From a virus, in IMG/VR virus record IMGVR_UViG_3300031576_000214, positions 1-33,679 of that record: 33,679 bases of DNA; one strand, given 5' to 3'. Below are positions 17,356 through 24,744 of the stretch, piece by piece. Below the pieces are notes generated by a model. That model worked only from the letters and a program-made list of their open reading frames with translations. It was not told where the DNA came from and did no database searches. The position numbers and the translations under genes were made by a program. Numbering within the stretch: the stretch's first letter is position 1; the number at the start of each line of letters is the position of its first letter.

Positions 17356-17882
17356 TAGAATGTCCTCCAATTACTACCATCTGAAATCACGTCTATTGCT
17401 TCATCTAAAGCTGTAAAAACAAATGTCAAAGCCCCATCTATTGTTTGTGCCCCAAACGCATCAAGTGTTGCTGTGTTAGTTATATTTATTGCTTTTAAAC
17501 GATAAACCTTGCCAGTGATTCCTGCCGCTGTTGGCAAATTGACTGTAACCGCATTTGCAGTTGCATCAATTAAAATCACATTATCTGTTGATAGTGCCGT
17601 ATCACTTAAAACCGTTGCCGTTCTTACTGATAAAAAACTATCGCCTTGAGCTAACTCGTCAATCGCATCCTGTTTAGTAGTTGCGGCAAGCCCAGACAAG
17701 GTATTGCTATACGCTTCAAAATCAATAGCTTTCCAAACAGAACCACTGAAAAGGAACATCTCATTGGAGTCAGTATTATAAATAATCGTGCCAAATCTAG
17801 GATTTTCAAGTGCATTCATCTCTGCCGTAGTGAGCGGAGTCATCTCCAACATGAAATCTTTTAATGTTTTTCCCTTACTCAT
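17355..17882 (-). CDS. Small appendage protein with shared C-terminal beta module
   Basis: A 175-aa protein. The N-terminal 60 residues include MTPLTTAEMNALENPRFGTI followed by YNTDSNEMFLFSGSVWKAI, a pattern common at the base of phage fibres. The C-terminal 90 residues form a beta module (NVILIDATANAVTVNLP, TGKVYRLKAIN, TIDGALTF, SDGSNWRTF) that parallels the end of the next protein. The SD GAGGGG precedes ATG 17882. It is likely a fibre adaptor or head-fibre component; no enzymatic motif. Confidence 0.6.
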   Translation of the reverse strand: MSKGKTLKDFMLEMTPLTTAEMNALENPRFGTIIYNTDSNEMFLFSGSVWKAIDFEAYSNTLSGLAATTKQDAIDELAQGDSFLSVRTATVLSDTALSTDNVILIDATANAVTVNLPTAAGITGKVYRLKAINITNTATLDAFGAQTIDGALTFVFTALDEAIDVISDGSNWRTF

Positions 17883-17892
17883 TTTATACCCC

Positions 17893-19455
17893 TCAAATCG
17901 GCAGAGTGCCGTCTAACACCATTACGTCAACAACCCCAGCAGTCGATTGATCTAAGTTTGCTCCAACACTTACAGCTTGCACAACTAAAAGACTCCCACT
18001 ATGCACATAATCATTATTCGTATTATTTGACATGTTCAAATCGCTTACCGCCGTAGCCACATTGAATGAATTACAATATCTAGTATTAAATCCAGATGGC
18101 CCCACAGATATTTTATATTCAGTGATTCCCGTGCCCGCGAACATGGTTGAATGTTTTACAATCGTTTGTGCATTAAAATATTTCCCACCAAAACTTTTAA
18201 GTATTAAAATATTCGTAAGCCCTGCGGTCTGAAAAGCCGTATGACTAAAAGTATATTTTGTGAAAGCTAACGTACCGTCCGATCCAAAATTCTGCCAAGT
18301 CGCACCTGCATTATTCACAAGTCCGTTTATATTGGTACAACCCTTAGTAATTAAGTCTCCATTATTATTTATTGTCTGGCCGTTAAAATCCATTAATCGG
18401 CAATCGATAGTCGTGCCCGCGGGGAAAGTAGTCACCGCATCAGAATAACCCACAGTAAATCTATACCCGCCAACCGCCGCATTGAATGTATTTGAGCCTG
18501 CGAAATGCGGTGACACAAAACTACCACCATTGAATGTAATCCCACCGTAATCTAAAAAGAAAACATGAGAGGCCTGTATGTAAGGTAAAGTCGCCTGTGA
18601 TACCTCGCCAGTGTGCATGAATAAAAAGCCCGTGATTGTAGATAAATCAACATTATTTCGTAACTCGCTGTAATTAAATAATAAAAGTGCCGCCATATCA
18701 ACTGCCGCACCCACGCCAGAAAAAATCGTTCGATAAGCTATTAATCCTTTTAAAACATCTGTATTAGCAAAATTTGTAAACTCACAATCAGTTACAACGG
18801 CCTCGTTCAAATCAGCAACCCAATCAACTCCTATCGTCCAAAGTCCTGTGAGTATTGTTATTCCTTCAATGCCTACTATTTGTATGTAATTATTTATAAC
18901 GCCATTCTCAGAATTCGTTCCTGATATTTGGATTCCCCAACGATTAGTAGCAGAGCCTTTGGTTATTTTCGCGGCTCCCAATTCTCCCAAATGTGTCCCT
19001 GAAATTGTAATTAAAACAGATGTACTTGCAGTTATTAAATATTTAGCGCCGCCAATAAGAATTGTGCCATTAATCCAATGATTATTAGCCCTGCCATCAC
19101 TTGGGATTGTGAATGTACTCGTACTAGGTACCGCTGTAACAGTAGTCACTTCGAATAAATAATCATTTGCGGCTGTCCAAGTGTTAAATATTTTTCCTGT
19201 GACGGGATTAGCCGTAGGATGAACTTGAACTATGTTTTGTGGAAGTACAGAATCACCCGATCCGCTTAACTCTAGTTGAAGTATTCTATAATCATGGGAA
19301 GTTATTACTAAAGAATTATCTACCCCTACTTTTGCTTCTAATGCCTGGATTGCACTCGATTGAGTATTTGTTTCTACCGCAAGAATATCGTCGATGTTAT
19401 CGAATTTGTTCGGGAAATTATCTATCCCCGTTGGAAATACCGTTCCTGAGGCCAT
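17893..19455 (-). CDS. Appendage/tailspike-like protein
   Basis: A 520-aa protein opening MASGTVFPTGIDNFPNKFDN, followed by DDILAVETNTQSSAIQALEAKVG. This is the leader and coiled-coil segment typical of phage fibre and spike proteins. Beyond about residue 160 it is made of short beta runs with recurring N/G turns, suggesting a beta-helix. No catalytic motif is obvious. A strong SD (AAAAGGGG) lies before ATG 19455, just after a GC-rich hairpin, so its expression may be set apart from capsid expression. Confidence 0.65.
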   Translation of the reverse strand: MASGTVFPTGIDNFPNKFDNIDDILAVETNTQSSAIQALEAKVGVDNSLVITSHDYRILQLELSGSGDSVLPQNIVQVHPTANPVTGKIFNTWTAANDYLFEVTTVTAVPSTSTFTIPSDGRANNHWINGTILIGGAKYLITASTSVLITISGTHLGELGAAKITKGSATNRWGIQISGTNSENGVINNYIQIVGIEGITILTGLWTIGVDWVADLNEAVVTDCEFTNFANTDVLKGLIAYRTIFSGVGAAVDMAALLLFNYSELRNNVDLSTITGFLFMHTGEVSQATLPYIQASHVFFLDYGGITFNGGSFVSPHFAGSNTFNAAVGGYRFTVGYSDAVTTFPAGTTIDCRLMDFNGQTINNNGDLITKGCTNINGLVNNAGATWQNFGSDGTLAFTKYTFSHTAFQTAGLTNILILKSFGGKYFNAQTIVKHSTMFAGTGITEYKISVGPSGFNTRYCNSFNVATAVSDLNMSNNTNNDYVHSGSLLVVQAVSVGANLDQSTAGVVDVMVLDGTLPI

Positions 19456-19470
19456 AAATCCCCTTTTGTG

Positions 19471-19496
19471 AGGGGGCGAACTATTGCCCGCCCCCT
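19471..19496 (-). terminator. GC-rich hairpin after the capsid-adjacent gene
   Basis: On the minus strand an 8-bp stem AGGGGGCG/CGCCCCCT encloses a 10-nt loop. It follows the stop of the 84-aa gene within a few bases. What follows is CACAAAAGG rather than a run of T, so termination would be weak or Rho-independent activity doubtful; mRNA 3' protection is an alternative. Confidence 0.45.
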
Positions 19497-19503
19497 ATTA
19501 AAT

Positions 19504-19758
19504 TTACGGATTAAACGATGTCAAAATGACAACCGTTGCCGCTCCATCAGTAACTGCACTAACCCTGTAAACTGAAATCGATGTGAAATCAGCAGTAAGA
19601 ACTTCAATGATGTCTCCTACTGATAATCTGAAATCCACAAAAAAACCAGCACCGGTAACTACGTCATTGGCCGCATTGTGATAAAACCATTTGCTTGGTA
19701 CCACACCGGCTTTTACATTGTTAGTCTGAATCGTTAAATTTTCTCTATTGAAAGCCAT
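19504..19758 (-). CDS. Capsid-adjacent small protein, possible decoration protein
   Basis: An 84-aa protein encoded directly after the capsid gene, with SD GGAGG before ATG 19758. The pattern is NVKAGVV, W-F-Y, GAGFF, VGDIIEVL, SVYRVS. Small proteins with this pattern next to capsid genes are common in phages and are thought to sit on the head. Its core is repeated in the N-terminal third of the protein at 2956-3570. GC-rich hairpins lie on both sides, which would isolate it from the capsid and fibre messages. Confidence 0.6.
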   Translation of the reverse strand: MAFNRENLTIQTNNVKAGVVPSKWFYHNAANDVVTGAGFFVDFRLSVGDIIEVLTADFTSISVYRVSAVTDGAATVVILTSFNP

Positions 19759-19779
19759 GATTTTCCTCCTTTATTTTAA

Positions 19780-19801
19780 GGGGCGGGTTTTACCCCGCCC
19801 C
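19780..19801 (-). terminator. GC-rich hairpin after the capsid gene
   Basis: On the minus strand GGGGCGGG pairs with CCCGCCCC (8 bp) around a GTAAAA loop, starting six bases after the capsid stop. The following TTAAAAT is a poor U-tract. It may be a partial terminator lowering read-through into fibre genes, or a hairpin that stabilises the abundant capsid mRNA. Confidence 0.5.
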
Positions 19802-19806
19802 ATTTA

Positions 19807-20637
19807 TTAGTCTAAAGTATGAATGGCAGCAATGCCGTTCGCATCAATACCAACCGCACCAGCAGAATAGATACAACCAATCTGCCATGCTAACTTCTCG
19901 GCAATCCAATCAACCATCGTTGTCATTTCCTTACCGATGGCCAAACCTACAGCCTGTTTGTGATAAGCAAAAGCATATTGCTCGGTACCAGCAGGACGAG
20001 GCAAGCCACCTTCAGTTCGGGAACCAATGGTGATAAATTTGAAACCATAAAAGGTATCAATCTCACCTGCGACCAATGCCTTAACGGTATTGAAATCAGA
20101 CGATGTGACAGTGGTAGAACCAAGGAACTGCTCTTTTTGACGTGCAGTATAGGTGATTGTGCGATCTTCCATAGGCACATTGTTACCATCAAAGTAACGA
20201 GCCGCACTCTGAACCAAAGACAAAGAGAAAGCCGCTGTACCGTTACCGAAAGTATTCCCAGCAAAAATTTCAGCTTCTATCGCATCGATAATCAACTGGT
20301 CTTCTCTGCGTCCGATTGCTTTAGCGCAAGTTTCGGCGATAATTTTCTTATCGTCAAAGTTAATCTTTTCGATATCCAGAATATCTTCGTAATCAAAAGC
20401 ATCCCAATCCTGTAAAGTCACTGTGACTTTATCGCGGGCAGCATTCATCGCAACGACATCATTCCCACGATTATGCTGAGTGGCAACGCCAGCGCCAGCA
20501 GTCGGGAAGCGGTGAGTAGAACCTACTACACCAGTTTTAACACGAACAGTTTCACGTAATGATTTTGTAGCTTGATACGCAAGTTTTACTTCCGCATCAA
20601 ACGAATCAATAAATACGTTTGTGATTTGCATACTCAT
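19807..20637 (-). CDS. Major capsid protein
   Basis: A 276-aa protein with a very strong SD (AGGAGG) before ATG 20637. The pattern is that of a phage coat protein: an N-terminal arm (MSMQITNVFIDSFDAEVKLA), E-loop-like strands VRVKTGVVGSTHRFPTAG, and a helix with CAKAIGRREDQLIIDAIEAE as the spine. A beta-rich domain follows, containing FYGFKFITIGSRTEGGLPR, and the protein ends with AYHKQAVGLAIGKEMTT and a GCIYSAGAVGID strand. Position after the scaffold and before the decoration-like gene agrees. Lack of an N-terminal protease target fits a scaffold-driven, uncleaved head. Confidence 0.85.
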   Translation of the reverse strand: MSMQITNVFIDSFDAEVKLAYQATKSLRETVRVKTGVVGSTHRFPTAGAGVATQHNRGNDVVAMNAARDKVTVTLQDWDAFDYEDILDIEKINFDDKKIIAETCAKAIGRREDQLIIDAIEAEIFAGNTFGNGTAAFSLSLVQSAARYFDGNNVPMEDRTITYTARQKEQFLGSTTVTSSDFNTVKALVAGEIDTFYGFKFITIGSRTEGGLPRPAGTEQYAFAYHKQAVGLAIGKEMTTMVDWIAEKLAWQIGCIYSAGAVGIDANGIAAIHTLD

Positions 20638-20771
20638 ATCTATACCTCCTATAAAATATAAACTAAATCAGTTTGCACCAATGAAGCCTATGCTTTAATA
20701 GGGGTCTTAACGAGTAGCCCTAGCCTCGGGATTAGTAACCTAGGAATGGTAGCACATCCTAAAATTAAAAA
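20638..20771 (-). promoter_or_regulatory. Leader region of the capsid gene
   Basis: A 134-bp gap, unusual in this packed genome. On the minus strand it holds CCTAG/CTAGG arms 16 nt apart and CCTAT/ATAGG arms around TAAAGC, both weak stems. A possible -35/-10 pair (TTGGTG, 17 nt, TATTTT) lies just before the SD. The structure and promoter are suggestive only. Its place in front of the most-expressed virion gene makes a boost of capsid transcription or translation likely. Confidence 0.35.
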
Positions 20772-21674
20772 TCAATACGATGCATCCATGAGTTTTCCAG
20801 GCCGTCCGCTCTTTGCTCTCATTGCAATAATCTCTTGGCGTCTCATATTCGTGGTTTTCACATCCAAATATTCCTGCTTTAACTGAGCATCGGAAGGCAA
20901 TCCAGCTAAGCCGCTAACAGTCGTGGGCATTCCACCGGCCCCGCTATACGCCTCTTTAATCTGATAAATCGCATCGATGGCATCCGCGCCCTGTTCTTCC
21001 ATTAATTGCAAAAGCATGTTCTTTGTTTTCGCATTGAAAACGCCAGTAGTCTCTACAAACAATTTCGCTTCGCGGATTATATTTTCAGCATTTGATCCAA
21101 GCATTTTCTTTTGGTCTTCAATCCATCGCCCCTTTTGAATATGAATCTCATCTTTGGTACGGGTATCAATCACACCGGTAGAATCAAGAACATGCAAAAC
21201 CATCTTGGTCATATCCTCTGCCTGCCTCTTTGTGAGCGCAGCCCCGTGATAATGCTGTGCTAATAATCCAGTAATCTGTTTAATGTCTTTTACATCCTGT
21301 TCAGGCATGTTTGGAAAATCAAAATATTTTTCAAACTTTTTATCCGGCGGTGCATAATCTAAGAAATATTCATCAAGCTTTTCAGGAGCTTTCCCATCAG
21401 AAACTTTTCGGCGTAAATCAAGAATACGCTTCTCATACATTTCTTCTTTTTCTTTTTTCTCTTTTGAGAATTCCTTATATCCATCTTTATTGAATTTTCC
21501 ATCATCAGTAAAAAGACGTTTATCATAATCGTATTCATCTTTAACCTCTGGCTTAACGCTTGTGTCGATAAGCGCAGGCTCTTTTGGAGTCGCAGGGTCT
21601 TTCGGGATTAGTGAAGGCTCAGTCGAAGCCGGTGGCGTTGCAGCAGGCGCGGCGGGTGTAGTAGTGTCAGCCAT
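20772..21674 (-). CDS. Scaffolding (capsid assembly) protein
   Basis: A 300-aa protein in the position of T7 gp9, between portal and capsid. It has an Ala/Pro/Thr-rich N-terminus (TTPAAPAATPP), a very charged helical middle (KEFSKEKKEKEEMYEKRILD) and a basic C-terminus (MRRQEIIAMRAKSGRPGK), which in scaffolds contacts the coat. Cysteine is absent. SD AAAAAGGAG precedes ATG 21674. It would guide procapsid assembly and then leave. Confidence 0.8.
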   Translation of the reverse strand: MADTTTPAAPAATPPASTEPSLIPKDPATPKEPALIDTSVKPEVKDEYDYDKRLFTDDGKFNKDGYKEFSKEKKEKEEMYEKRILDLRRKVSDGKAPEKLDEYFLDYAPPDKKFEKYFDFPNMPEQDVKDIKQITGLLAQHYHGAALTKRQAEDMTKMVLHVLDSTGVIDTRTKDEIHIQKGRWIEDQKKMLGSNAENIIREAKLFVETTGVFNAKTKNMLLQLMEEQGADAIDAIYQIKEAYSGAGGMPTTVSGLAGLPSDAQLKQEYLDVKTTNMRRQEIIAMRAKSGRPGKLMDASY

Positions 21675-21822
21675 TTAATTGCTCCTTTTTAATACGAATT
21701 GCACTGATTGAATTCAGATGTTTGTAATATTCCTGTACTGCCTTACAAACCAAGGCTTTATTATCTTTTAGATCGCTTCTTTGGATATCATTAATCAATT
21801 CTGTTATATCTGGATATTCCAT
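21667..21822 (-). CDS. Small unknown protein upstream of the scaffold gene
   Basis: A 51-aa protein, MEYPDITELINDIQRSDL onward, mostly helical. ATG 21822 follows the upstream stop directly, with GGGGG 5-6 nt before it, and its stop overlaps the scaffold start by 8 nt. The tight fit within the head operon supports expression. No family recognised. Confidence 0.6.
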   Translation of the reverse strand: MEYPDITELINDIQRSDLKDNKALVCKAVQEYYKHLNSISAIRIKKEQLNG

Positions 21823-22086
21823 TTATTTCCCCCTTTCTTTTGCCTTATGAATAATCATTCGGATGTGATCGACGAGTTGCTGTTGGCCAGCTTTGAAATA
21901 AGTCGCGTTCACATTCTCAAAGTTTGGGAAATTAAGGTGAGCATAATCATCAAGATATTTAATAGTTCTCTCCCCTGGCTCACCCGCGAAAGCCTTTAGA
22001 AACATACGTTGAATATCTGCCTGCTTTTCAGCAGCTCGCTTTATTGATTCATCATCTATTTTGTGTTGAAAATTAAATTCCGGCAT
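21823..22086 (-). CDS. Bbp19-like head-associated protein
   Basis: An 87-aa protein with the pattern of small Bbp19-type phage proteins encoded near portal genes. RMFLKAFAGEPGERTIKYLDDY is followed by a short spacer and then YFKAGQQQLVDHIRMIIHKA. Mainly helical. It overlaps the end of the portal gene by 14 nt. The precise role in these phages is not known; a head-assembly role is inferred from position. Confidence 0.6.
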   Translation of the reverse strand: MPEFNFQHKIDDESIKRAAEKQADIQRMFLKAFAGEPGERTIKYLDDYAHLNFPNFENVNATYFKAGQQQLVDHIRMIIHKAKERGK

Positions 22087-23677
22087 CTTCGGCCATATTC
22101 GCTTCGGCTTTCCCCATCGCTATTTGGTTTTGAGCTTGAACCTGTCCCTCAACGGCGGCCTGTTGCGCTTGCGCTTGAGCCTTGGCCATATTTTCCGCAT
22201 TCATTTTTATTTCTTCGGGAGTATTAATAAATTCCATAGGCACGCCCATCAGATTCATTAAGTAAGAACTCATCTGAGGGACTTTAAGAGTAGCAGTAAA
22301 TGATCGTCCAGTAGGGTCCATCTGCATTAAAAGGCCAGCCGCCGCCAGGATCGATTGCGCCTCTTGTGATTTTAGTTGCCTTGAAATTGGCGAATTGATC
22401 TTAATTCTAAACACAAGCCCATTCACATTATTTAATTCAAACTCTTTGCCTACAATCCCTGAGATCATTAAAACTTCCAGGATTCTCCTAACAAGCGGTA
22501 TTTGAAATTCAGAAATAAGACGGCCAAAAACACTATTGAGATTTTTTTTCAATTCCATTGTCCGCTGATTGACTTCGGTTGCCGTTAACTGTCGATTACC
22601 TTCATTGGGAAGGGTGTTGCCAAGAGTCTGTCTCTTAATATCCATTTGTAATTCCTGAACTTTGTATTGCTCAATATTCGGATTGGTCGCACCTAACTGT
22701 AATGGCACAATACTTGTTTGAGTGTTTGGCACTACATTCAACGCAAATGGAGTCATATCTAACTGCTCAACATCGAGCATCGCATCCTCTTGAACCAAAA
22801 GAGGCGGGATATTATAAGCCAAAGCCCGAAGTCCATATTCTTTTATCACATTCAAAGTCTTAATATCATTTAGGGCCGTAAGCCCAACGCCACGACCATA
22901 AGGCTCGCCAGCCGCTTTATTCCAACGCAAGACAATAAACGGATTAGTTTTATGTGTACGCATAAGTAATTCCATTTTTTCAGTGGCATCTATAACAACA
23001 TAATAATATTGCTTTAAGTCATAATCATAATAAGTACATTCAACTATCTCCATGTCTTTCTCGTCTTTTTTAGTGCTTGCGAATTCTTTATTTTTTAATT
23101 CAATCCATTGTCTTTTAACCATTTCACGGCTCATGGAATACTTTCGGTACACTGCGCAAATATGTCCGTCTGCGCCTTCCTCTAAGGCGTATTCGGTGAT
23201 AGGGACAGATTTAAAGTTTATTGGGTTGTAAGTCTCACCTTTTAAAACCAACATACATGCGGTGCCCGCAAATAGGTCATAACAGAATTCTGAGAAAGCC
23301 ATATCGAAGTTTGAAATATTCTTATATTCATTGGCTATTTTATTTATCTTTGTCAGTTCTTCGTTTACTCCTGGCCGTTCTTCTTCTGGAAAAGAGATAC
23401 CAGCTTCCATGTCAATCCAACTGGCCATAGGAGGACAAAGCAAATCCTGCATAGTATTCACAAATTCATTTGCCGCTTGCTCTGCTACTGAACTGAATTG
23501 CCTAGAACGTCTATTTTGAAAATTCTGATCTTTGTTATTGCCTTCCCAAGTCTTTTGATAAATGTCCCGCGAAGGCATTGCGTATTCAAAAACTTCGCGA
23601 TATGCAGAATCCCATGTCGTTTTGACAGTCTGGGCATGAGATTGCTTTTTTATAATTTCTTCTACTGAATATTTCAT
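22073..23677 (-). CDS. Portal protein (head-tail connector, gp8-like)
   Basis: A 534-aa protein of the T7 gp8 type, forming the dodecameric ring for DNA entry and exit. It shows an N-terminal helix pair with W-x-x-YREVFEYAMPSRD (about 23-39), SSVAEQAANEFVNTMQDLL (about 62-80) and PPMASWIDMEAG. It continues with FCYDLFAGTACMLVLKG, RKYSMSREMVKRQW, and LRWNKAAGEPYGRGVGLTAL (about 245-264). The C-terminal tail is Ala/Gln-rich (AQAQAQQAAVEGQVQAQNQ). ATG 23677 overlaps the upstream stop (ATGA). Confidence 0.88.
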   Translation of the reverse strand: MKYSVEEIIKKQSHAQTVKTTWDSAYREVFEYAMPSRDIYQKTWEGNNKDQNFQNRRSRQFSSVAEQAANEFVNTMQDLLCPPMASWIDMEAGISFPEEERPGVNEELTKINKIANEYKNISNFDMAFSEFCYDLFAGTACMLVLKGETYNPINFKSVPITEYALEEGADGHICAVYRKYSMSREMVKRQWIELKNKEFASTKKDEKDMEIVECTYYDYDLKQYYYVVIDATEKMELLMRTHKTNPFIVLRWNKAAGEPYGRGVGLTALNDIKTLNVIKEYGLRALAYNIPPLLVQEDAMLDVEQLDMTPFALNVVPNTQTSIVPLQLGATNPNIEQYKVQELQMDIKRQTLGNTLPNEGNRQLTATEVNQRTMELKKNLNSVFGRLISEFQIPLVRRILEVLMISGIVGKEFELNNVNGLVFRIKINSPISRQLKSQEAQSILAAAGLLMQMDPTGRSFTATLKVPQMSSYLMNLMGVPMEFINTPEEIKMNAENMAKAQAQAQQAAVEGQVQAQNQIAMGKAEANMAEDAGI

Positions 23678-24030
23678 CCGAGAAGGGTCGCTCCAACTGG
23701 GGCCGCACCAACCGAGCCGGTTTTACTGATTGAATAGTTTGAACTACCTACAATTTGTTTTCTTTGGCGATTAATTAGTTCTTTACGTCTCCCAAGTGCA
23801 ATTTGTCTTTCGCGGGCAATCGCACCTGCTTGCGCTTGATTTTGTGCATTTAAAGCCTTTTGCTGTTCAGCAGCCGCTTCTTGAGATTTAACTTGACCAT
23901 AAACACCTGTCAAAGCACCTATTCCTGCAGCGTTAGCGGTGGCAAATCCAATACCAGCAGTTGCCGCAGTTCCCAAAGCACCTATCACAGCAGCTGTGCC
24001 TGACACCACAAAAGTATTTAATCGATACAT
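23674..24030 (-). CDS. Small membrane-anchored head protein, copy B
   Basis: A 118-aa protein beginning MYRLNTFVVSGTAAVIG, with an Ala/Gly-rich hydrophobic N-terminal half (to about 47) and a charged Gln/Arg-rich helical segment (EAAAEQQKALNAQNQAQAG, RERQIALGRRKEL). It ends in a small-residue tail finishing with TLLG. It has the same layout as the gene at 24439-24726: a shared NTFV...AVIG start and an R-x-RQI-x-L segment. SD AAGGGGG before ATG 24030. Possibly a minor virion or internal core protein; the function is unknown. Confidence 0.6.
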   Translation of the reverse strand: MYRLNTFVVSGTAAVIGALGTAATAGIGFATANAAGIGALTGVYGQVKSQEAAAEQQKALNAQNQAQAGAIARERQIALGRRKELINRQRKQIVGSSNYSISKTGSVGAAPVGATLLG

Positions 24031-24031
24031 T

Positions 24032-24442
24032 TTAAACCCCCTTAGTGGCTACCTCCATTTGATAGCCCCATCTTTCCAATAATTTCATAAATACATTATC
24101 TTTATACTTAATGTTAGCACCAATTTTTACTGACTTACAATTCAATTCTTTGGCGCATACTTCAAGATGAGAAATATACTCTTTAACAGTTTTTAAATCT
24201 CCACGATATTCTGGTTTAATATAAAATAATGCCTCGGTCAAACTTTGCGTTCCGTCAAAATCGGGCACAACTAAAAATGCCATGATTCCAGTATCTGCGA
24301 TTGAAAAATGAAATAGTATTTTAGCCAAAATGAAATTATAGCAATATTTTTTTGTGTACTCGATATCTCTCATACCGATCTCTGCATTGACTTGTTCAAG
24401 CCAATAATCGACACACTCTTTATCTGTTATTTGAAAATTCAT
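24032..24442 (-). CDS. GNAT-like acetyltransferase fold protein
   Basis: A 136-aa protein with a GNAT-type layout: beta strands (GIMAFLVVPDF), EALFYIKPEYRGD in the place of the acetyl-CoA-binding region, the helix TVKEYISHLEVCAKELNCKS, and a terminal LLERWGYQMEV typical of the last strand pair. The usual R/Q-x-x-G-x-G/A signature is degenerate (YRGDLK), so catalytic activity is uncertain. Phages often carry such proteins in the head operon. It overlaps its upstream neighbour (ATGA). Confidence 0.6.
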   Translation of the reverse strand: MNFQITDKECVDYWLEQVNAEIGMRDIEYTKKYCYNFILAKILFHFSIADTGIMAFLVVPDFDGTQSLTEALFYIKPEYRGDLKTVKEYISHLEVCAKELNCKSVKIGANIKYKDNVFMKLLERWGYQMEVATKGV

Positions 24443-24726
24443 CCAAGGGGATTATCACTAATTACAATCCCGCTACCAGCGACATTTGATCTACCGGCTG
24501 TCATTAGTCTGGAACGTTTTAAATCTATTTGCCTTTTTCTAGCTAACGCCTCGGCTCTTTGCCTTGCCAACACATCATTGCTTGGGTCGCCACCACCGCC
24601 CGAACCACCACCCCTAGGGGTAAATGCACCAGCAATAGTTTTGACAGCTAAACTACCAAGCGCAGCAGCTAACCCTCCACCTATTACAGCAGCAGCCGCA
24701 GCCACAAAAGTATTAAACTGTCTCAT
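24439..24726 (-). CDS. Small membrane-anchored head protein, copy A
   Basis: A 95-aa protein with MRQFNTFVAAAAAVIGG at the start, a hydrophobic helix to about residue 35, and a Gly-rich hinge (PRGGGSGGGGDPSN). An Arg-rich helix follows (RQRAEALARKRQIDLKRSRL), with a tail ending DNPLG. It is related in pattern to copy B two genes on. It lies between TerL and a GNAT-like gene. The function is unknown; a minor virion role is inferred. No clear SD, so expression may rely on read-through from TerL. Confidence 0.55.
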   Translation of the reverse strand: MRQFNTFVAAAAAVIGGGLAAALGSLAVKTIAGAFTPRGGGSGGGGDPSNDVLARQRAEALARKRQIDLKRSRLMTAGRSNVAGSGIVISDNPLG

Positions 24727-24744
24727 AGTAAAAGTTTATCCCAT

